Counted from the stretch's first letter, positions 17,801-26,747 are shown. The stretch: 64,000 bases of DNA from an uncultured Psychrobacter sp. (GCF_947488565.1 NZ_CANKZC010000003.1:372001-436000), one strand, 5' to 3'. Notes: generated from the letters alone by a model not told the origin. Numbers and translations: made by a program.

Positions 17801-17935
17801 GTATTTGACTCTGATTAGGCACTGGCATATATTCAATGGTTGGTGATAATAATATGATGACTTTTAGCCATATAAAAAAAGGCCATGACGGCATCATACA
17901 AAATGGACTGCGTCATAAACAATGGAGTGTACAGA

Positions 17936-18982
17936 GTGAAAATATACAGTCATGAAAACTTAAGTCTGCATAGACCACTGCCTTACTTTTCGTATGGAAA
18001 AATGCATGAGCCGCTAGAGATACCAGAGCGTATGGTTGAGATGTTAAAAGCACCAGCGGCATTGGGACTCGAGGTGACAAATGCCAAAGAGGTCGGGATG
18101 GGACCGATCTTAGCGGTGCATGACTTTGGTTATGTTGAGTTTTTAAAGCATGGCTATGACGAATGGATGGCGGTAGAAGAGGACTTAGGAGACCAAGTAC
18201 AGACAGGGATTTTTGTGCCGTATGACAATCCTGGACTGGGCATCATGGCAAAAGCGGCCAAATATCAGGCCGATGATAGCGCGCCAATCAGTGAGCATTC
18301 ATGGATATCTATCTATTGGTCAGCGCAAACGGCGCTTAATGCAGCTGAGGCTTTGCTTAACGATGATAGCGACTCAAGCAATGACACCGATGTACAACTT
18401 TGCTTTTCACGGCCGCCCGGTCACCATGCACGCAAGAGCGCAGCAGGTGGATTTTGTTATCTAAACAATGCCGCCATCATCGCAGAACACTTACGACAAA
18501 AATACGCCAAAATAGCCATCATCGATACCGATATGCATCACGGTCAGGGTATTCAAGAGATATTCTACGATCGCAGTGATGTCCTATATACCTCGGTACA
18601 TGGCGACACCGTTAATTTTTATCCAGGCGTCACTGGTCATGAGTTTGAAAGAGGGACGGGTGAGGGTGAGGGTTATAACGTCAACTTTCCAATGCCGCAT
18701 GGTACTGATGAGGAAGGCTTCTTTGAGTATGTCGATAAATCCATCGATACTATAAAAACCTTTGATCCTGATGTCATCGTCCACGTCTTAGGGTTTGATG
18801 TCTACAAAGATGATCCAGAAGCGAGATGTAAAGTCAGCACAGAAGGCTTTAAAATATTGGCGCAAAAGATGAAAGCGTTAAATAAGCCTTTGATTGTACT
18901 GGTAGAAGGCGGCTACTATATCCAAAAGCTCAACGATAATTTACAGGCGTTTTTATCAGGGTTGATAGAAAAAAAGAGTTAG
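17936..18982 (+). CDS. Histone-deacetylase-family acetylpolyamine amidohydrolase
   Basis: 348 residues from a GTG start with GGAG eight bases upstream. Arginase-deacetylase fold: RPPGHHA with His163 and His164 as the general acid/base pair, zinc ligands Asp199 and His201 (DTDMHHGQG) and Asp288 (LGFDVYKDDP), and the C-terminal VEGGYY that carries the transition-state tyrosine region. Members remove acetyl groups from acetylated polyamines or small amines in the cytoplasm. Its place beside amine oxidase and aldehyde dehydrogenase suggests a shared amine-catabolic theme. A more general deacetylase role is possible. Confidence 0.85.
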   Translation: MKIYSHENLSLHRPLPYFSYGKMHEPLEIPERMVEMLKAPAALGLEVTNAKEVGMGPILAVHDFGYVEFLKHGYDEWMAVEEDLGDQVQTGIFVPYDNPGLGIMAKAAKYQADDSAPISEHSWISIYWSAQTALNAAEALLNDDSDSSNDTDVQLCFSRPPGHHARKSAAGGFCYLNNAAIIAEHLRQKYAKIAIIDTDMHHGQGIQEIFYDRSDVLYTSVHGDTVNFYPGVTGHEFERGTGEGEGYNVNFPMPHGTDEEGFFEYVDKSIDTIKTFDPDVIVHVLGFDVYKDDPEARCKVSTEGFKILAQKMKALNKPLIVLVEGGYYIQKLNDNLQAFLSGLIEKKS

Positions 18983-19000
18983 TACGCATTTCTTAAACGA

Positions 19001-19044
19001 ATAACTTTAGAGCGTGTTGAATGTTTAATACGTCCTAAAGTTAT
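19001..19044. other. Hairpin downstream of the amidohydrolase gene
   Basis: ATAACTTTAG and CTAAAGTTAT form a perfect 10-bp stem around a 24-nt loop with some internal pairing. There is no T tract, so terminator function is doubtful. Confidence 0.4.
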
Positions 19045-19174
19045 CTTACCGTTTACCCATCATTCCAATATACGCTATACAATTAAATATATTATAGATT
19101 AAATGGTTATTAAAAGGTAGACTATAAAGTAAGTTGATAACTTTTTAAACAATAGCTAATGATTGGAGAAAACC

Positions 19175-19660
19175 ATGAAAAAAGTCCTCGCCACTGCACT
19201 AGCGATAGGTGCTACTTCACTGATGGTTGGCTGTACCGCAACCAACGCGATGTCGCAGAAAAGTCAAGTCACGCCTGAGAACAAAACATCCACTCCATCG
19301 GTATTGCTCAATGTTACCTCAGATAATGCTCAAGTACAGCTGATGTCGATGGTACTCACCATGCAGTCAGCTCAACAAGGCGCTGATACTCGTGTGTTAC
19401 TATGTGGTCCAGCAGGCGATATGGCTTTACGTGATGCGCCTGCAAGCGCAACGACAGGACAGCCGCCAAAAAATATGAGTCCGCAAGGATTAATGAAAAT
19501 GGTCATGAAGAATACTGATACCAAAGTTGAAGTATGCGCCATTTATTTACCAGGTAAAGGGGTCGATCAATCTGTATTGATAGACGGCGTGACCGTAGCT
19601 GACCCTGCTGAGATTGGTGCACTGATGGTTGATGGTAAAACCCAAGTGGTGAGCTTTTAA
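19175..19660 (+). CDS. DsrE-like putative lipoprotein
   Basis: 161 residues. The start ATG is at 19175 with GGAG upstream. A short signal sequence (MKKVLATALAIGATSLMVGC) ends in a lipobox, so Cys20 should be lipidated. The mature part has the DsrE/DsrF-like pattern: VLLNVTSDNAQVQLMSMVL, then GADTRVLLCGPAGDMALRD, then a C-terminal VDGKTQVVSF strand. DsrE-type proteins are usually cytoplasmic sulfur carriers, so export is unusual. Cys in LLCGPAG and VEVCAIYL are visible, but function is unknown. It is monocistronic with its own terminator. Confidence 0.75.
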   Translation: MKKVLATALAIGATSLMVGCTATNAMSQKSQVTPENKTSTPSVLLNVTSDNAQVQLMSMVLTMQSAQQGADTRVLLCGPAGDMALRDAPASATTGQPPKNMSPQGLMKMVMKNTDTKVEVCAIYLPGKGVDQSVLIDGVTVADPAEIGALMVDGKTQVVSF

Positions 19661-19693
19661 AACAAAGGTCAATCAGAAAGATAAAATGATCAG

Positions 19694-19722
19694 AGACACG
19701 ATATCAATATTGTGTCTTTTTT
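19694..19722 (+). terminator. Rho-independent terminator after the DsrE-like gene
   Basis: AGACACGATAT and ATATTGTGTCT form an 11-bp stem (one G-U) with a 2-nt apical spacer, followed by TTTTT. Confidence 0.85.
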
Positions 19723-19880
19723 AGTGAGACACTATCTAATACCATTGTTTTTTTAACGCTCATTTAGACGTTCAATATAAGCTATAATTACCAATTCTAA
19801 AAACCACTAACATTGAAGTTTCTCTAAACCAAGCGCGTCTTTATTGATAACAGTGAGTTAAGAGCAACAAGGTACCAGTC

Positions 19881-20303
19881 ATGATTAATACCAAAATATA
19901 TAAGTCCATTTATGTGCTAGCCGAAAAACTACTAGAAGCCGATAGCAAAAACGATCAAGAGACATTTGACGCACTATACGGGCAGCTAAAAGATCTTTGC
20001 ATCGAAAATGAGAAGAGCGATAAAGACCACCCAGAGCAATGGGAGACACTCGCTGACTTCACTGAAGACTTAGAAGCTGCGCTCATCATTTATGAAAAAG
20101 CACTCAAAAAAGCCACTGCTATTAATTCAAAAGATCATATGGCATCAATTGCGTTTTCTATGGCTGAGTTACAGATCGAGTTGGGCCAAAAAGACGCGGC
20201 TCTCGCCAATCTAAAAAACGCCAAAACCAGTGCCAATAAAATTGAAGATAAAGAATTTAAGACTGAGATAAATAAGCTACTTGCCACGCTATCGGCAGAG
20301 TAA
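19881..20303 (+). CDS. Small TPR-like helical protein
   Basis: 140 residues, acidic and fully helical by eye, rich in Ala, Lys, Glu and Leu. Two segments look like tetratricopeptide repeats: TEDLEAALIIYEKALKKA (about 65-82) and MASIAFSMAELQIELGQKDA (about 89-108). There is no signal peptide or membrane segment, so it is cytoplasmic and probably a protein-binding adaptor. I do not recognise a named family. It stands alone, between the DsrE-like gene and the CoA-transferase gene. The 212 bp after it hold no convincing gene, only a weak ACCTCA...TGAGGT stem with a T tract near 20438-20488. Confidence 0.65.
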   Translation: MINTKIYKSIYVLAEKLLEADSKNDQETFDALYGQLKDLCIENEKSDKDHPEQWETLADFTEDLEAALIIYEKALKKATAINSKDHMASIAFSMAELQIELGQKDAALANLKNAKTSANKIEDKEFKTEINKLLATLSAE

Positions 20304-20515
20304 CTGTCATATAAAAGGGCGTTTGAACCGCTTTAATTTTAAAGTTAAACGTCTATACTTAAGCGCACCTGCTTGCCTTTTGTCGAAAAATTGTCCAAAA
20401 TGCGACAACGAAAACGTGTTAGCGGGTTCGTTGCAGATTTACCTCATTGTCATGTCTGTTTTAGTATTCATTATTTTGAGGTTTTTTTAATAAGGAAGTT
20501 AATAGGAATATTGCT

Positions 20516-22060
20516 ATGGGTTCAATCAATCACGAAGAGCGCGTCCGTCATGAAGGTTTGCGTGAAAAAATCATGTCCGCTGAACAGGCCGCTTCATTTG
20601 TACAAAATGGTATGACGCTTGGGGTTGCAGGATTTACAGGGGCAGGCTACCCAAAATTTGTACCAACTGCTATCGCCAATCGTGCCAAAGACGCTCATGC
20701 TCGTGGCGAAGCATTCGGTATCGGTATGCTAACGGGTGCGTCCACCTCTCATGACTGTGACGGGGTATTGGCAGAAGCCAATTGTATTAATTTTCGTGCA
20801 CCATTCCAATCTGATCCTGCCATGCGTAACCACATTAACGCTGGTAACACACACTATGTTGATATGCATTTATCACACTTTGAGCAGCAAGTTCGTTTTG
20901 GCTTCTATGGCGATATGGACATTGCCTTGATCGAAGCAACAGGCATTACCCCAGAAGGCAAAATCATTCCTTCAATGGGCATTGGTACTAATAACCAGTG
21001 GCTCAAAACTGCCAAAAAAGTCATCATCGAAGTCAACTCGCGTCAAAGCATGATGTTAGATGGCATGCATGATATCCCAGCAGACCTTGGTGAGCCGCCG
21101 TTCCGTCAGCCTATTCCTATTGTCAAGCCAGATGATCGCATCGGTACGCCGTATCTAGAGTGTGATCTTGATAAGATCATCGGTATCGTCATGACCGATG
21201 CACCAGATCGTAATAGCAAGTTTGCTGATCCAGATGAAAACTCAAAAACGATTGCGTCACAAATCATCGAATTCTTAGATCATGAAGTCAAAAAAGGCCG
21301 CTTGCCAAAAAACCTATTACCACTACAGTCTGGTGTGGGTAATGTGGCAAACGCTGTATTGATGGGTCTACAAGACAGTCCGTTTGATGATCTGATGGGA
21401 TACACCGAAGTACTGCAAGACGGTATGCTGGACCTAGTACTTAGCGGTAAAATGAAGTCAGCGTCGGCCACGGCATTGTCGTTTAGCCCAGATGCGCTAA
21501 AGCGTTTCAATGACAATATTGAGTTTTTGAGTGATAAGCTCGTACTGCGCCCGCAAGAGTTTACCAACCATCCAGAGGTGATTCGTCGTCTAGGTATCAT
21601 TGCTATGAATGCGATGATCGAAGCGGATATTTACGGTAACGTCAACTCAACCCATATCATGGGTACCAAGATGATGAATGGTATCGGCGGTTCGGGTGAC
21701 TTTACTCGTAACTCGCATTTCTCATTCTTTGTGAGTCCATCTACGGCTAAAGGTGGCGCTATCTCTACTATCGTGCCGATGGTATCGCATCACGACCACA
21801 CTGAGCATGATGTGATGTTCTTGGTGACTGAGCAAGGATTTGCTGATTTGCGTGGTAAGTCACCGCGTCAACGCGCCAAGCTTATCATCGATAACTGTGC
21901 GCACCCAGACTATCGCCCAATGCTACAAGATTACTATGACCGTGCTGCTAAGGCCAGTGGCTTACAAACCCCGCACCTTTTAAATGAAGCTTTGTCATGG
22001 CATCAACGTTTCGTTGAGACGGGTGATATGCGTATCAATAAAATGCGCCTCGCGGTATAA
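20516..22060 (+). CDS. Acetyl-CoA hydrolase/transferase family CoA-transferase (AarC/Cat1-like)
   Basis: 514 residues, class I CoA-transferase. The glutamate that forms the acyl-CoA thioester is Glu298 in GYTEVLQDG, matching Glu294 of Acetobacter AarC. Other family marks are GVAGFTGAGYPK near the N-terminus, PLQSGVGNVANAV and VTEQGFADLRGKSPRQRA. Such enzymes move CoA between succinyl-CoA and acetate (or propionate), or hydrolyse acetyl-CoA. In aerobic bacteria this supports acetate handling. It is a single-gene unit with its own terminator; no citrate-cycle genes lie beside it. Confidence 0.88.
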   Translation: MGSINHEERVRHEGLREKIMSAEQAASFVQNGMTLGVAGFTGAGYPKFVPTAIANRAKDAHARGEAFGIGMLTGASTSHDCDGVLAEANCINFRAPFQSDPAMRNHINAGNTHYVDMHLSHFEQQVRFGFYGDMDIALIEATGITPEGKIIPSMGIGTNNQWLKTAKKVIIEVNSRQSMMLDGMHDIPADLGEPPFRQPIPIVKPDDRIGTPYLECDLDKIIGIVMTDAPDRNSKFADPDENSKTIASQIIEFLDHEVKKGRLPKNLLPLQSGVGNVANAVLMGLQDSPFDDLMGYTEVLQDGMLDLVLSGKMKSASATALSFSPDALKRFNDNIEFLSDKLVLRPQEFTNHPEVIRRLGIIAMNAMIEADIYGNVNSTHIMGTKMMNGIGGSGDFTRNSHFSFFVSPSTAKGGAISTIVPMVSHHDHTEHDVMFLVTEQGFADLRGKSPRQRAKLIIDNCAHPDYRPMLQDYYDRAAKASGLQTPHLLNEALSWHQRFVETGDMRINKMRLAV

Positions 22061-22100
22061 GTGATTTATCGTTCTAAATTTATAGCAGTAAAATAGTATC

Positions 22101-22139
22101 AACGTCTCTTATCTGTCATCAGGTAGGAGGCGTTTTTTT
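22101..22139 (+). terminator. Rho-independent terminator after the CoA-transferase gene
   Basis: A 15-bp stem, AACGTCTCTTATCTG with CAGGTAGGAGGCGTT, uses several G-U pairs around TCAT and is followed by TTTTTT. Confidence 0.75.
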
Positions 22140-22221
22140 ATATCTAAAAATAGCTTCTAAATCGCTGTAGTCAGTTCACAATATAGTCAGTTCACAATAA
22201 AAGAGATACGCTTAAAATAGC

Positions 22222-22300
22222 GTTCTGCTGGTATAAGTTTTCCTTGCTTGCTGTGCGCTTTGCACTCCAGAGGCTTCAAAAAATTTATCCCAGCAGCACT
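22222..22300 (+). repeat. ~80-bp hairpin element, copy 2
   Basis: Arms GTTCTGCTGGTATAAGTTTT and AAATTTATCCCAGCAGCAC flank the core CTTGCTTGCTGTGCG...CACTCCAGAGGCTTC, the same core as copies 1 and 4. It lies between converging genes (CoA-transferase and acyltransferase). Confidence 0.8.
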
Positions 22301-22366
22301 ATGCTGTTTTTAAGAGGCGTTTTTTATTTATTGAAACTAGCTTTCAGGCTCCTATGCTTCAAGATC

Positions 22367-23308
22367 CTATGTTTCAAAGTCAGTCAGCATCTTGGTGATG
22401 CGCGCATCTTTTTGACGCCATATATGTTCAACCCATTCAAACATTCTGGCTTTGACGGCATCATCATCTTCGTAACCGCCATTTTGAACAGCTACAGATA
22501 AACCATCTGGTATGTCGATATAGCGGACATCGACGCCCAAGCGCTTGATATTTCCTTTCCACAAGTCACTATAAGTCGGTACGCCATCAGGATAGACAAT
22601 CGTCATATCCAATATACCGTCTACCTCGGCGCCCAAGGCATTGATAGCCAGCGCCAAACCGCCCGCTCGTGGCTTGAGCAGGTGCGTGTAGGGCGACTGC
22701 TGTTTTTCATGCTTAACAGGCGTAAAGCGCGTTCCTTCTAGATAATTGAGCAAGGTGAAAGGCTTGTCTTTGAGCAGCGCGCAGGCACGTTTTGCTTCTT
22801 TGAGATCTTGACCTTTTAAGGCAGGGTTCTTTGCGATATCCGCTTTAGAATGCCGACGCATCATGGGGAAATCTAAAAAGTAAAAGGTCTGACCGACGAT
22901 AGGAATGTATATCAATTCAAACTTAGTAAAAAACCGCGTCAAAGGCAGGCGATCTTGGCTAATATACTGGACAATACTGGTATCAACCCATGATTGATGA
23001 TTGCTAATCAGTAGGTATTTGCCGTCTATATGTACGTCATCAGGTAGGCTGATGCGCCAGTCTTTTTGTGGTAACACCATGTCGATCACCGCGTTATTAC
23101 TATTAATCCAATGATTGGCGATTTTAATCACCGCCTTGTCAGCGATAGCTGCGCCAGTAATCATTTTGGTCGCACCCATAAACCACACGGGGATGCTGCC
23201 AGCGAAGCTATTTCCTGCGATGACACCCGTCGCCGTCGCTAGCGATACTGCTTTGGCAAGTTTGGGCGTGCGGTCGTGCATTTTTTGAAAAACGGATGCC
23301 AAGCGCAT
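22367..23308 (-). CDS. PlsC-family acyltransferase (YihG-like)
   Basis: 313 residues, 1-acyl-glycerol-3-phosphate acyltransferase superfamily. The catalytic HX4D motif is NHQSWVD with His104 and Asp109; the substrate-binding EGTR is at 191-194. An N-terminal hydrophobic stretch (about 26-56) probably anchors it to the inner membrane. AAGGA lies six bases before the ATG. Overall layout (long gap before HX4D, FPMMRRHSK after) is like E. coli YihG, which makes phospholipids with particular sn-2 acyl chains. The stop codon region is a degenerate 15-bp tandem duplication, giving a second in-frame stop just beyond. Confidence 0.85.
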   Translation of the reverse strand: MRLASVFQKMHDRTPKLAKAVSLATATGVIAGNSFAGSIPVWFMGATKMITGAAIADKAVIKIANHWINSNNAVIDMVLPQKDWRISLPDDVHIDGKYLLISNHQSWVDTSIVQYISQDRLPLTRFFTKFELIYIPIVGQTFYFLDFPMMRRHSKADIAKNPALKGQDLKEAKRACALLKDKPFTLLNYLEGTRFTPVKHEKQQSPYTHLLKPRAGGLALAINALGAEVDGILDMTIVYPDGVPTYSDLWKGNIKRLGVDVRYIDIPDGLSVAVQNGGYEDDDAVKARMFEWVEHIWRQKDARITKMLTDFET

Positions 23309-23549
23309 ATCAAATCCTTTCTATTTGTCTATTGTTGGTTATTATAAGCATCATGGCATAATTTTAGCAGATATACATACTTGTGCAGCAATGGCGGTGT
23401 GACTGGCCGTTACAAATAATGAATATAGCAGTAGAGAGTGAATGAGAGCGCATTGTAGGTGCATTTCAACTGCTATCATAATCGAGTGTTTGAGTTATTG
23501 TAAGAAGTAAAAATTCATTTTGAGTGAAATACTATTTTGGAGCGCAACT

Positions 23550-23792
23550 ATGGAGATCATAGGAATTGTTTTATTTATTATTGGTGTCATCATCTCTTTT
23601 ATCTACGGGATTAAGCTGATTATTATTGCCTTTCAAGAATCCATACTTTGGGGTCTGTTATATCTATTTCTTCCATTTGCCAACTTATATTTTATTATTA
23701 CGCGCTGGGAAAAGTGCAAAGCGTCCGTTTTTAAAATACTGCTGTCAATTCCGTTTTTAGTGATAGGCGCTATGCTTGGTTCAATGCAATAA
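23550..23792 (+). CDS. Small two-helix membrane protein
   Basis: 80 residues from the ATG at 23550, which has GGAG seven bases upstream. Two strongly hydrophobic segments (about 3-28 and 33-52) and a third weaker one at the C-terminus (about 63-78) enclose a short RWEKCKAS loop. No family is recognised with confidence; it resembles small uncharacterised inner-membrane proteins. It lies between the acyltransferase gene (divergent) and arfB, with no obvious operon partner. Confidence 0.6.
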   Translation: MEIIGIVLFIIGVIISFIYGIKLIIIAFQESILWGLLYLFLPFANLYFIITRWEKCKASVFKILLSIPFLVIGAMLGSMQ

Positions 23793-23892
23793 GATGTTAG
23801 AAGTAACGCCCTATTTATAAATCCTCAACCACACCCCATATAGGAGAAAACCAATTAAAAAACCAATAATTTAAAAGAAATAAAAGACAACT

Positions 23893-24306
23893 ATGATTTT
23901 TATAAGCAATAACATTAGCCTAAGCGATAGTGAGGTCGAGATTAGCGCCATCCGCGCGCAAGGGGCAGGCGGGCAAAACGTCAATAAAGTCTCATCCGCT
24001 ATCCATCTACGCTTCGATATCAATGCCTCAAGTCTGAATGACACACAAAAACAGCGTTTATTAGACAGCAAAGACAGCCGTGTCACTAAAGAGGGGGTAT
24101 TCGTCCTCAAAGCTCAGCAATTCCGTACCCAAGAGCGCAATAAGATTGACGCGTTTGAACGTCTTAAAGCCTTTATCGTGCAATCTACCCAAGTCGCTAA
24201 AGCTCGCAGACCTACTAAGCCGAGCATGAACGCTAAGCGCAAACGTGTCGATCAAAAGACGCAGCGCGGCAAAACCAAGGCATTGCGCGGTAAGGTTGAT
24301 TATTAA
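23893..24306 (+). CDS. arfB: Ribosome rescue peptidyl-tRNA hydrolase ArfB
   Basis: 137 residues. The release-factor catalytic motif GGQ is at 26-28 in AQGAGGQNVNKVSSA, and the C-terminal tail is very basic (ARRPTKPSMNAKRKRVDQ), as in YaeJ/ArfB. The tail enters the empty mRNA channel of stalled ribosomes and the GGQ domain frees the nascent chain. Length is as expected for the family, and no codon-recognition domain is present, which separates it from RF1 and RF2. It appears to be a single gene with no co-transcribed partner. Confidence 0.92.
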   Translation: MIFISNNISLSDSEVEISAIRAQGAGGQNVNKVSSAIHLRFDINASSLNDTQKQRLLDSKDSRVTKEGVFVLKAQQFRTQERNKIDAFERLKAFIVQSTQVAKARRPTKPSMNAKRKRVDQKTQRGKTKALRGKVDY

Positions 24307-24355
24307 GCGGGCTATTATAGTTAGTATTAAATAAAAAAGTTACAACGACTAAAAC

Positions 24356-24376
24356 GTGCTACTGGTATAAATTTTT
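24356..24376 (+). repeat. Remnant of the ~80-bp hairpin element (left arm only)
   Basis: GTGCTACTGGTATAAATTTTT matches the left arm of the element; the core and right arm are missing. It lies 42 bp before the cupin gene. Confidence 0.5.
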
Positions 24377-24417
24377 AAGTCGCTCAGCTATATAAAATTG
24401 AATTTGGACACTATCCT

Positions 24418-25134
24418 ATGCTAATTAATGCAGATTTTTCACGTCGCGCTGAATTACGCGCTGAAGGGCATCAATGGATTAAATCACCGCAGAATGGTGT
24501 CGAGCGCGTCATGCTTGATCGCGTGGGTGCAGAAAAGGCGCGGGCGACTAGCCTTGTGCGTTATGCGCCTAACTCGTATTTTCCGCATCATCAGCATCCG
24601 GGCGGCGAGGAGATTTTGGTATTGTCAGGTACGTTTTCTGCTGATGATAAGCATTATCCAGCGGGCTGGTATCTACGCAATCCGCCAGCATCAGGCCATA
24701 CGCCTTATAGCGATGAAGGTGCGGTGATCTTTGTAAAGCTGCGACAGATGTCACCATCTGAAGAGCGCCATGTCACTATCGATACGCACGATAGCGTAAA
24801 CTGGCAACGAGTCGGCAACCGCGAGATATGTGCTTTATTTTCAAACGATAGCGAACAGGTGAGCTTGCAGCGGTTGAGCGCAAGTGACACGTTGTTTACA
24901 CAAGACCTCATGACTCAAGCGATTGAGGGTGGTGCAGAACTGCTGGTGGTCAAAGGTACGCTGCTAGAAGGCGATAAAACCTATAAACAAGGTAGCTGGC
25001 TACGCTTGCCCGCAGGTGCGCAGCCACAGATAAAAGCAGGCGAGGAAGGCGCTACCGTTTATCTTAAAACCGGACATCTCGCTCATGTCATTGGCGCGGA
25101 TGTCCAAGATCGCGTAGGAGAAAAGCATAGATAG
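24418..25134 (+). CDS. Double-cupin protein, ChrR-like
   Basis: 238 residues with two tandem cupin folds. The first (about 40-115) has a good metal-binding motif: FPHHQHPGGEEILVLSGTF, with the later PPASGHTPYSDEG. The second (about 125-225) is degenerate and lacks the histidine cluster (GGAELLVVKGTLLEGDKTY). Such domains occur in the anti-sigma factor ChrR, but the zinc-binding N-terminal anti-sigma domain is absent and no ECF sigma gene is adjacent. A metal-dependent enzyme or small-molecule binding protein is more likely. The substrate is unknown. Confidence 0.75.
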   Translation: MLINADFSRRAELRAEGHQWIKSPQNGVERVMLDRVGAEKARATSLVRYAPNSYFPHHQHPGGEEILVLSGTFSADDKHYPAGWYLRNPPASGHTPYSDEGAVIFVKLRQMSPSEERHVTIDTHDSVNWQRVGNREICALFSNDSEQVSLQRLSASDTLFTQDLMTQAIEGGAELLVVKGTLLEGDKTYKQGSWLRLPAGAQPQIKAGEEGATVYLKTGHLAHVIGADVQDRVGEKHR

Positions 25135-25164
25135 TATAAGGACATCTAAACGCTAGTAAAGTAA

Positions 25165-25989
25165 TTAACGTCCCGTCCATACTGCGTGGCGCTTTTCGAT
25201 AAAGGCGTCAATTCCTTCCGTCACATCGTCTGCCATCATATTACAAGTCATCACTTTGCCAGCATATTCATAAGCATCTGCTAAATCCATGTCCAACTGT
25301 TTATAGAACATATCTTTGCCCGTTTTGACCGCGACAGAGGATTTGGCAGTAATGGCATCGGTTAGAGACTGCAATGTTCCATCCAACTGATCCGCTGGCG
25401 CGACACGGTTAATCAGTCCTTGCTGCAAGGCCGTATTTGCATCGATAAACTCACCTGTGATTAGCATCTCAAAGGCTTGCTTGCGAGATAGGTTACGGCT
25501 GACGGCAACGGCAGGGGTTGAACAAAACAGTCCGACATTTATTCCAGAAGTCGCAAACTTAGCATCATTAGAGGCCACCGCTAAGTCACACGCTGCCACC
25601 AGTTGACAGCCTGCGGCGGTAGCGATGCCTTGTACTTTGGCAATTACAACCTGCGGCATTTGATTGATGGTCAGCATCATCTGACTACACTGCTTAAATA
25701 ATGCGCTGTGAAATGCTTCATCTGAGTGTGCGCGCATCTCTTTTAGGTTATGACCTGCACAAAACGCTTTGCCATTCGCGGCGATCACGACCACGCGGAT
25801 ACTACTATCTTGGGCGATGCTGTCCAGCTCTGCTTGCATGGCGGATAACATATCTACTGATAGCGCATTGAATTGCTTGGGGCGGTTTAAAGTAAGAGTG
25901 ACGACGCCGCTTGCATCTTTACTGTCTTCTCTTATAACTAATGGCTCGCTGGTGTCAGTAGTAGGGGCGTCTGTATTTGTAGTATTCAT
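25165..25989 (-). CDS. Enoyl-CoA hydratase/isomerase family protein
   Basis: 274 residues, crotonase fold. The oxyanion-hole segments are VVVIAANGKAFCAGHNLKEM and ATAAGCQLVAACDLAVA. It is similar to the ECHDC3-like branch (AGHNLKEM). The position of the usual second catalytic glutamate is replaced (LFCSTPAVAVSR), as in that branch, so simple enoyl-CoA hydration is uncertain. An AAGGA site lies seven bases before the ATG. It is monocistronic; the neighbouring cupin gene converges on it. Confidence 0.82.
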   Translation of the reverse strand: MNTTNTDAPTTDTSEPLVIREDSKDASGVVTLTLNRPKQFNALSVDMLSAMQAELDSIAQDSSIRVVVIAANGKAFCAGHNLKEMRAHSDEAFHSALFKQCSQMMLTINQMPQVVIAKVQGIATAAGCQLVAACDLAVASNDAKFATSGINVGLFCSTPAVAVSRNLSRKQAFEMLITGEFIDANTALQQGLINRVAPADQLDGTLQSLTDAITAKSSVAVKTGKDMFYKQLDMDLADAYEYAGKVMTCNMMADDVTEGIDAFIEKRHAVWTGR

Positions 25990-26116
25990 TTATCATCCTT
26001 GATAATTGGTGTGTAAACGTAAGGAAAGATCTAAAAAGGCATCTGAATAATACTCTAAATAGTAGCATGACTTATAAGTTATACAATAGGCTGCTGATAT
26101 TGAAGTTGCACATATG

Positions 26117-26147
26117 AAAATAGCGCACTCATATTATGAATGCGCTA
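26117..26147 (-). terminator. Terminator of the VOC gene (minus strand)
   Basis: On the minus strand, TAGCGCATTCAT pairs with ATGAGTGCGCTA (one mismatch) and is followed by TTTT. It lies just beyond the stop of the VOC gene at 26244. Confidence 0.65.
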
Positions 26148-26243
26148 TACGTATCTTCATTAAAAATAAATCGACATGTAGAGATAAGTCCGATTTTTTT
26201 AGCGTTCATTATGAGCCGTTACTTTACTCTTAAGCGCTATAAT

Positions 26244-26747
26244 TTAATATGCGCCTTCGCTATAAATCAGCTCATAGCTGTGGCTGTATATTTCAACGAT
26301 ATTGCCAAACGGGTCTTCCATATAAATCATACGGTAAGGTTTTTCGCCGGGGTAGTAATAACGCGGTTTTTCCATACGCTTTTTACCGCCAGCTGCGACG
26401 ATACGTTCAGCGAGCTCTTCCACGTTTGGATCTTGAACACAGAAGTGAAAAACACCTGTCTTCCAGTATTCAAAGTTGTTTTCAGGGTTTTCTTGATTTT
26501 TAAATTCAAAGATTTCAACGCCGATACAGTCACCAGTTGAGAGATGAGCGATACGGAAACTGCCCCAGCCTGAGCCAAAGACTTCCGTACACATCTCACC
26601 GATAGGACTGTCATCTTCAATGATTTCAGTCGGCTCCATGATGGTGTACCAACCCATCACCTCGGTATAGAATTTTACTGCCGCCTCTAGATCAGGGACG
26701 GAAAGGCCAATGTGCGAAAAGCTTCTTGGATAAACGTTATTCATCAT
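26244..26747 (-). CDS. VOC-superfamily protein (glyoxalase/dioxygenase fold)
   Basis: 167 residues, two beta-alpha-beta-beta-beta modules. Likely metal ligands are the histidine in FSHIGLSVPD, the histidine in VFHFCVQD and the glutamate in PFGNIVEIYSHSYE. That arrangement fits lactoylglutathione-lyase relatives and small dioxygenases. GGAG sits upstream of two adjacent ATG codons. A LysR gene is divergent with a 90-bp shared gap, so the protein is probably induced by the compound it acts on; what that is cannot be read from sequence. Confidence 0.8.
   Translation of the reverse strand: MMNNVYPRSFSHIGLSVPDLEAAVKFYTEVMGWYTIMEPTEIIEDDSPIGEMCTEVFGSGWGSFRIAHLSTGDCIGVEIFEFKNQENPENNFEYWKTGVFHFCVQDPNVEELAERIVAAGGKKRMEKPRYYYPGEKPYRMIYMEDPFGNIVEIYSHSYELIYSEGAY

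Noticed and set aside
20281..20490. A frame in the gap before the CoA-transferase gene with a CPKC pattern and a hydrophobic end
   Set aside because: It overlaps the preceding gene, has no ribosome site at its start, and the single CxxC with a short hydrophobic tail is no recognised family.
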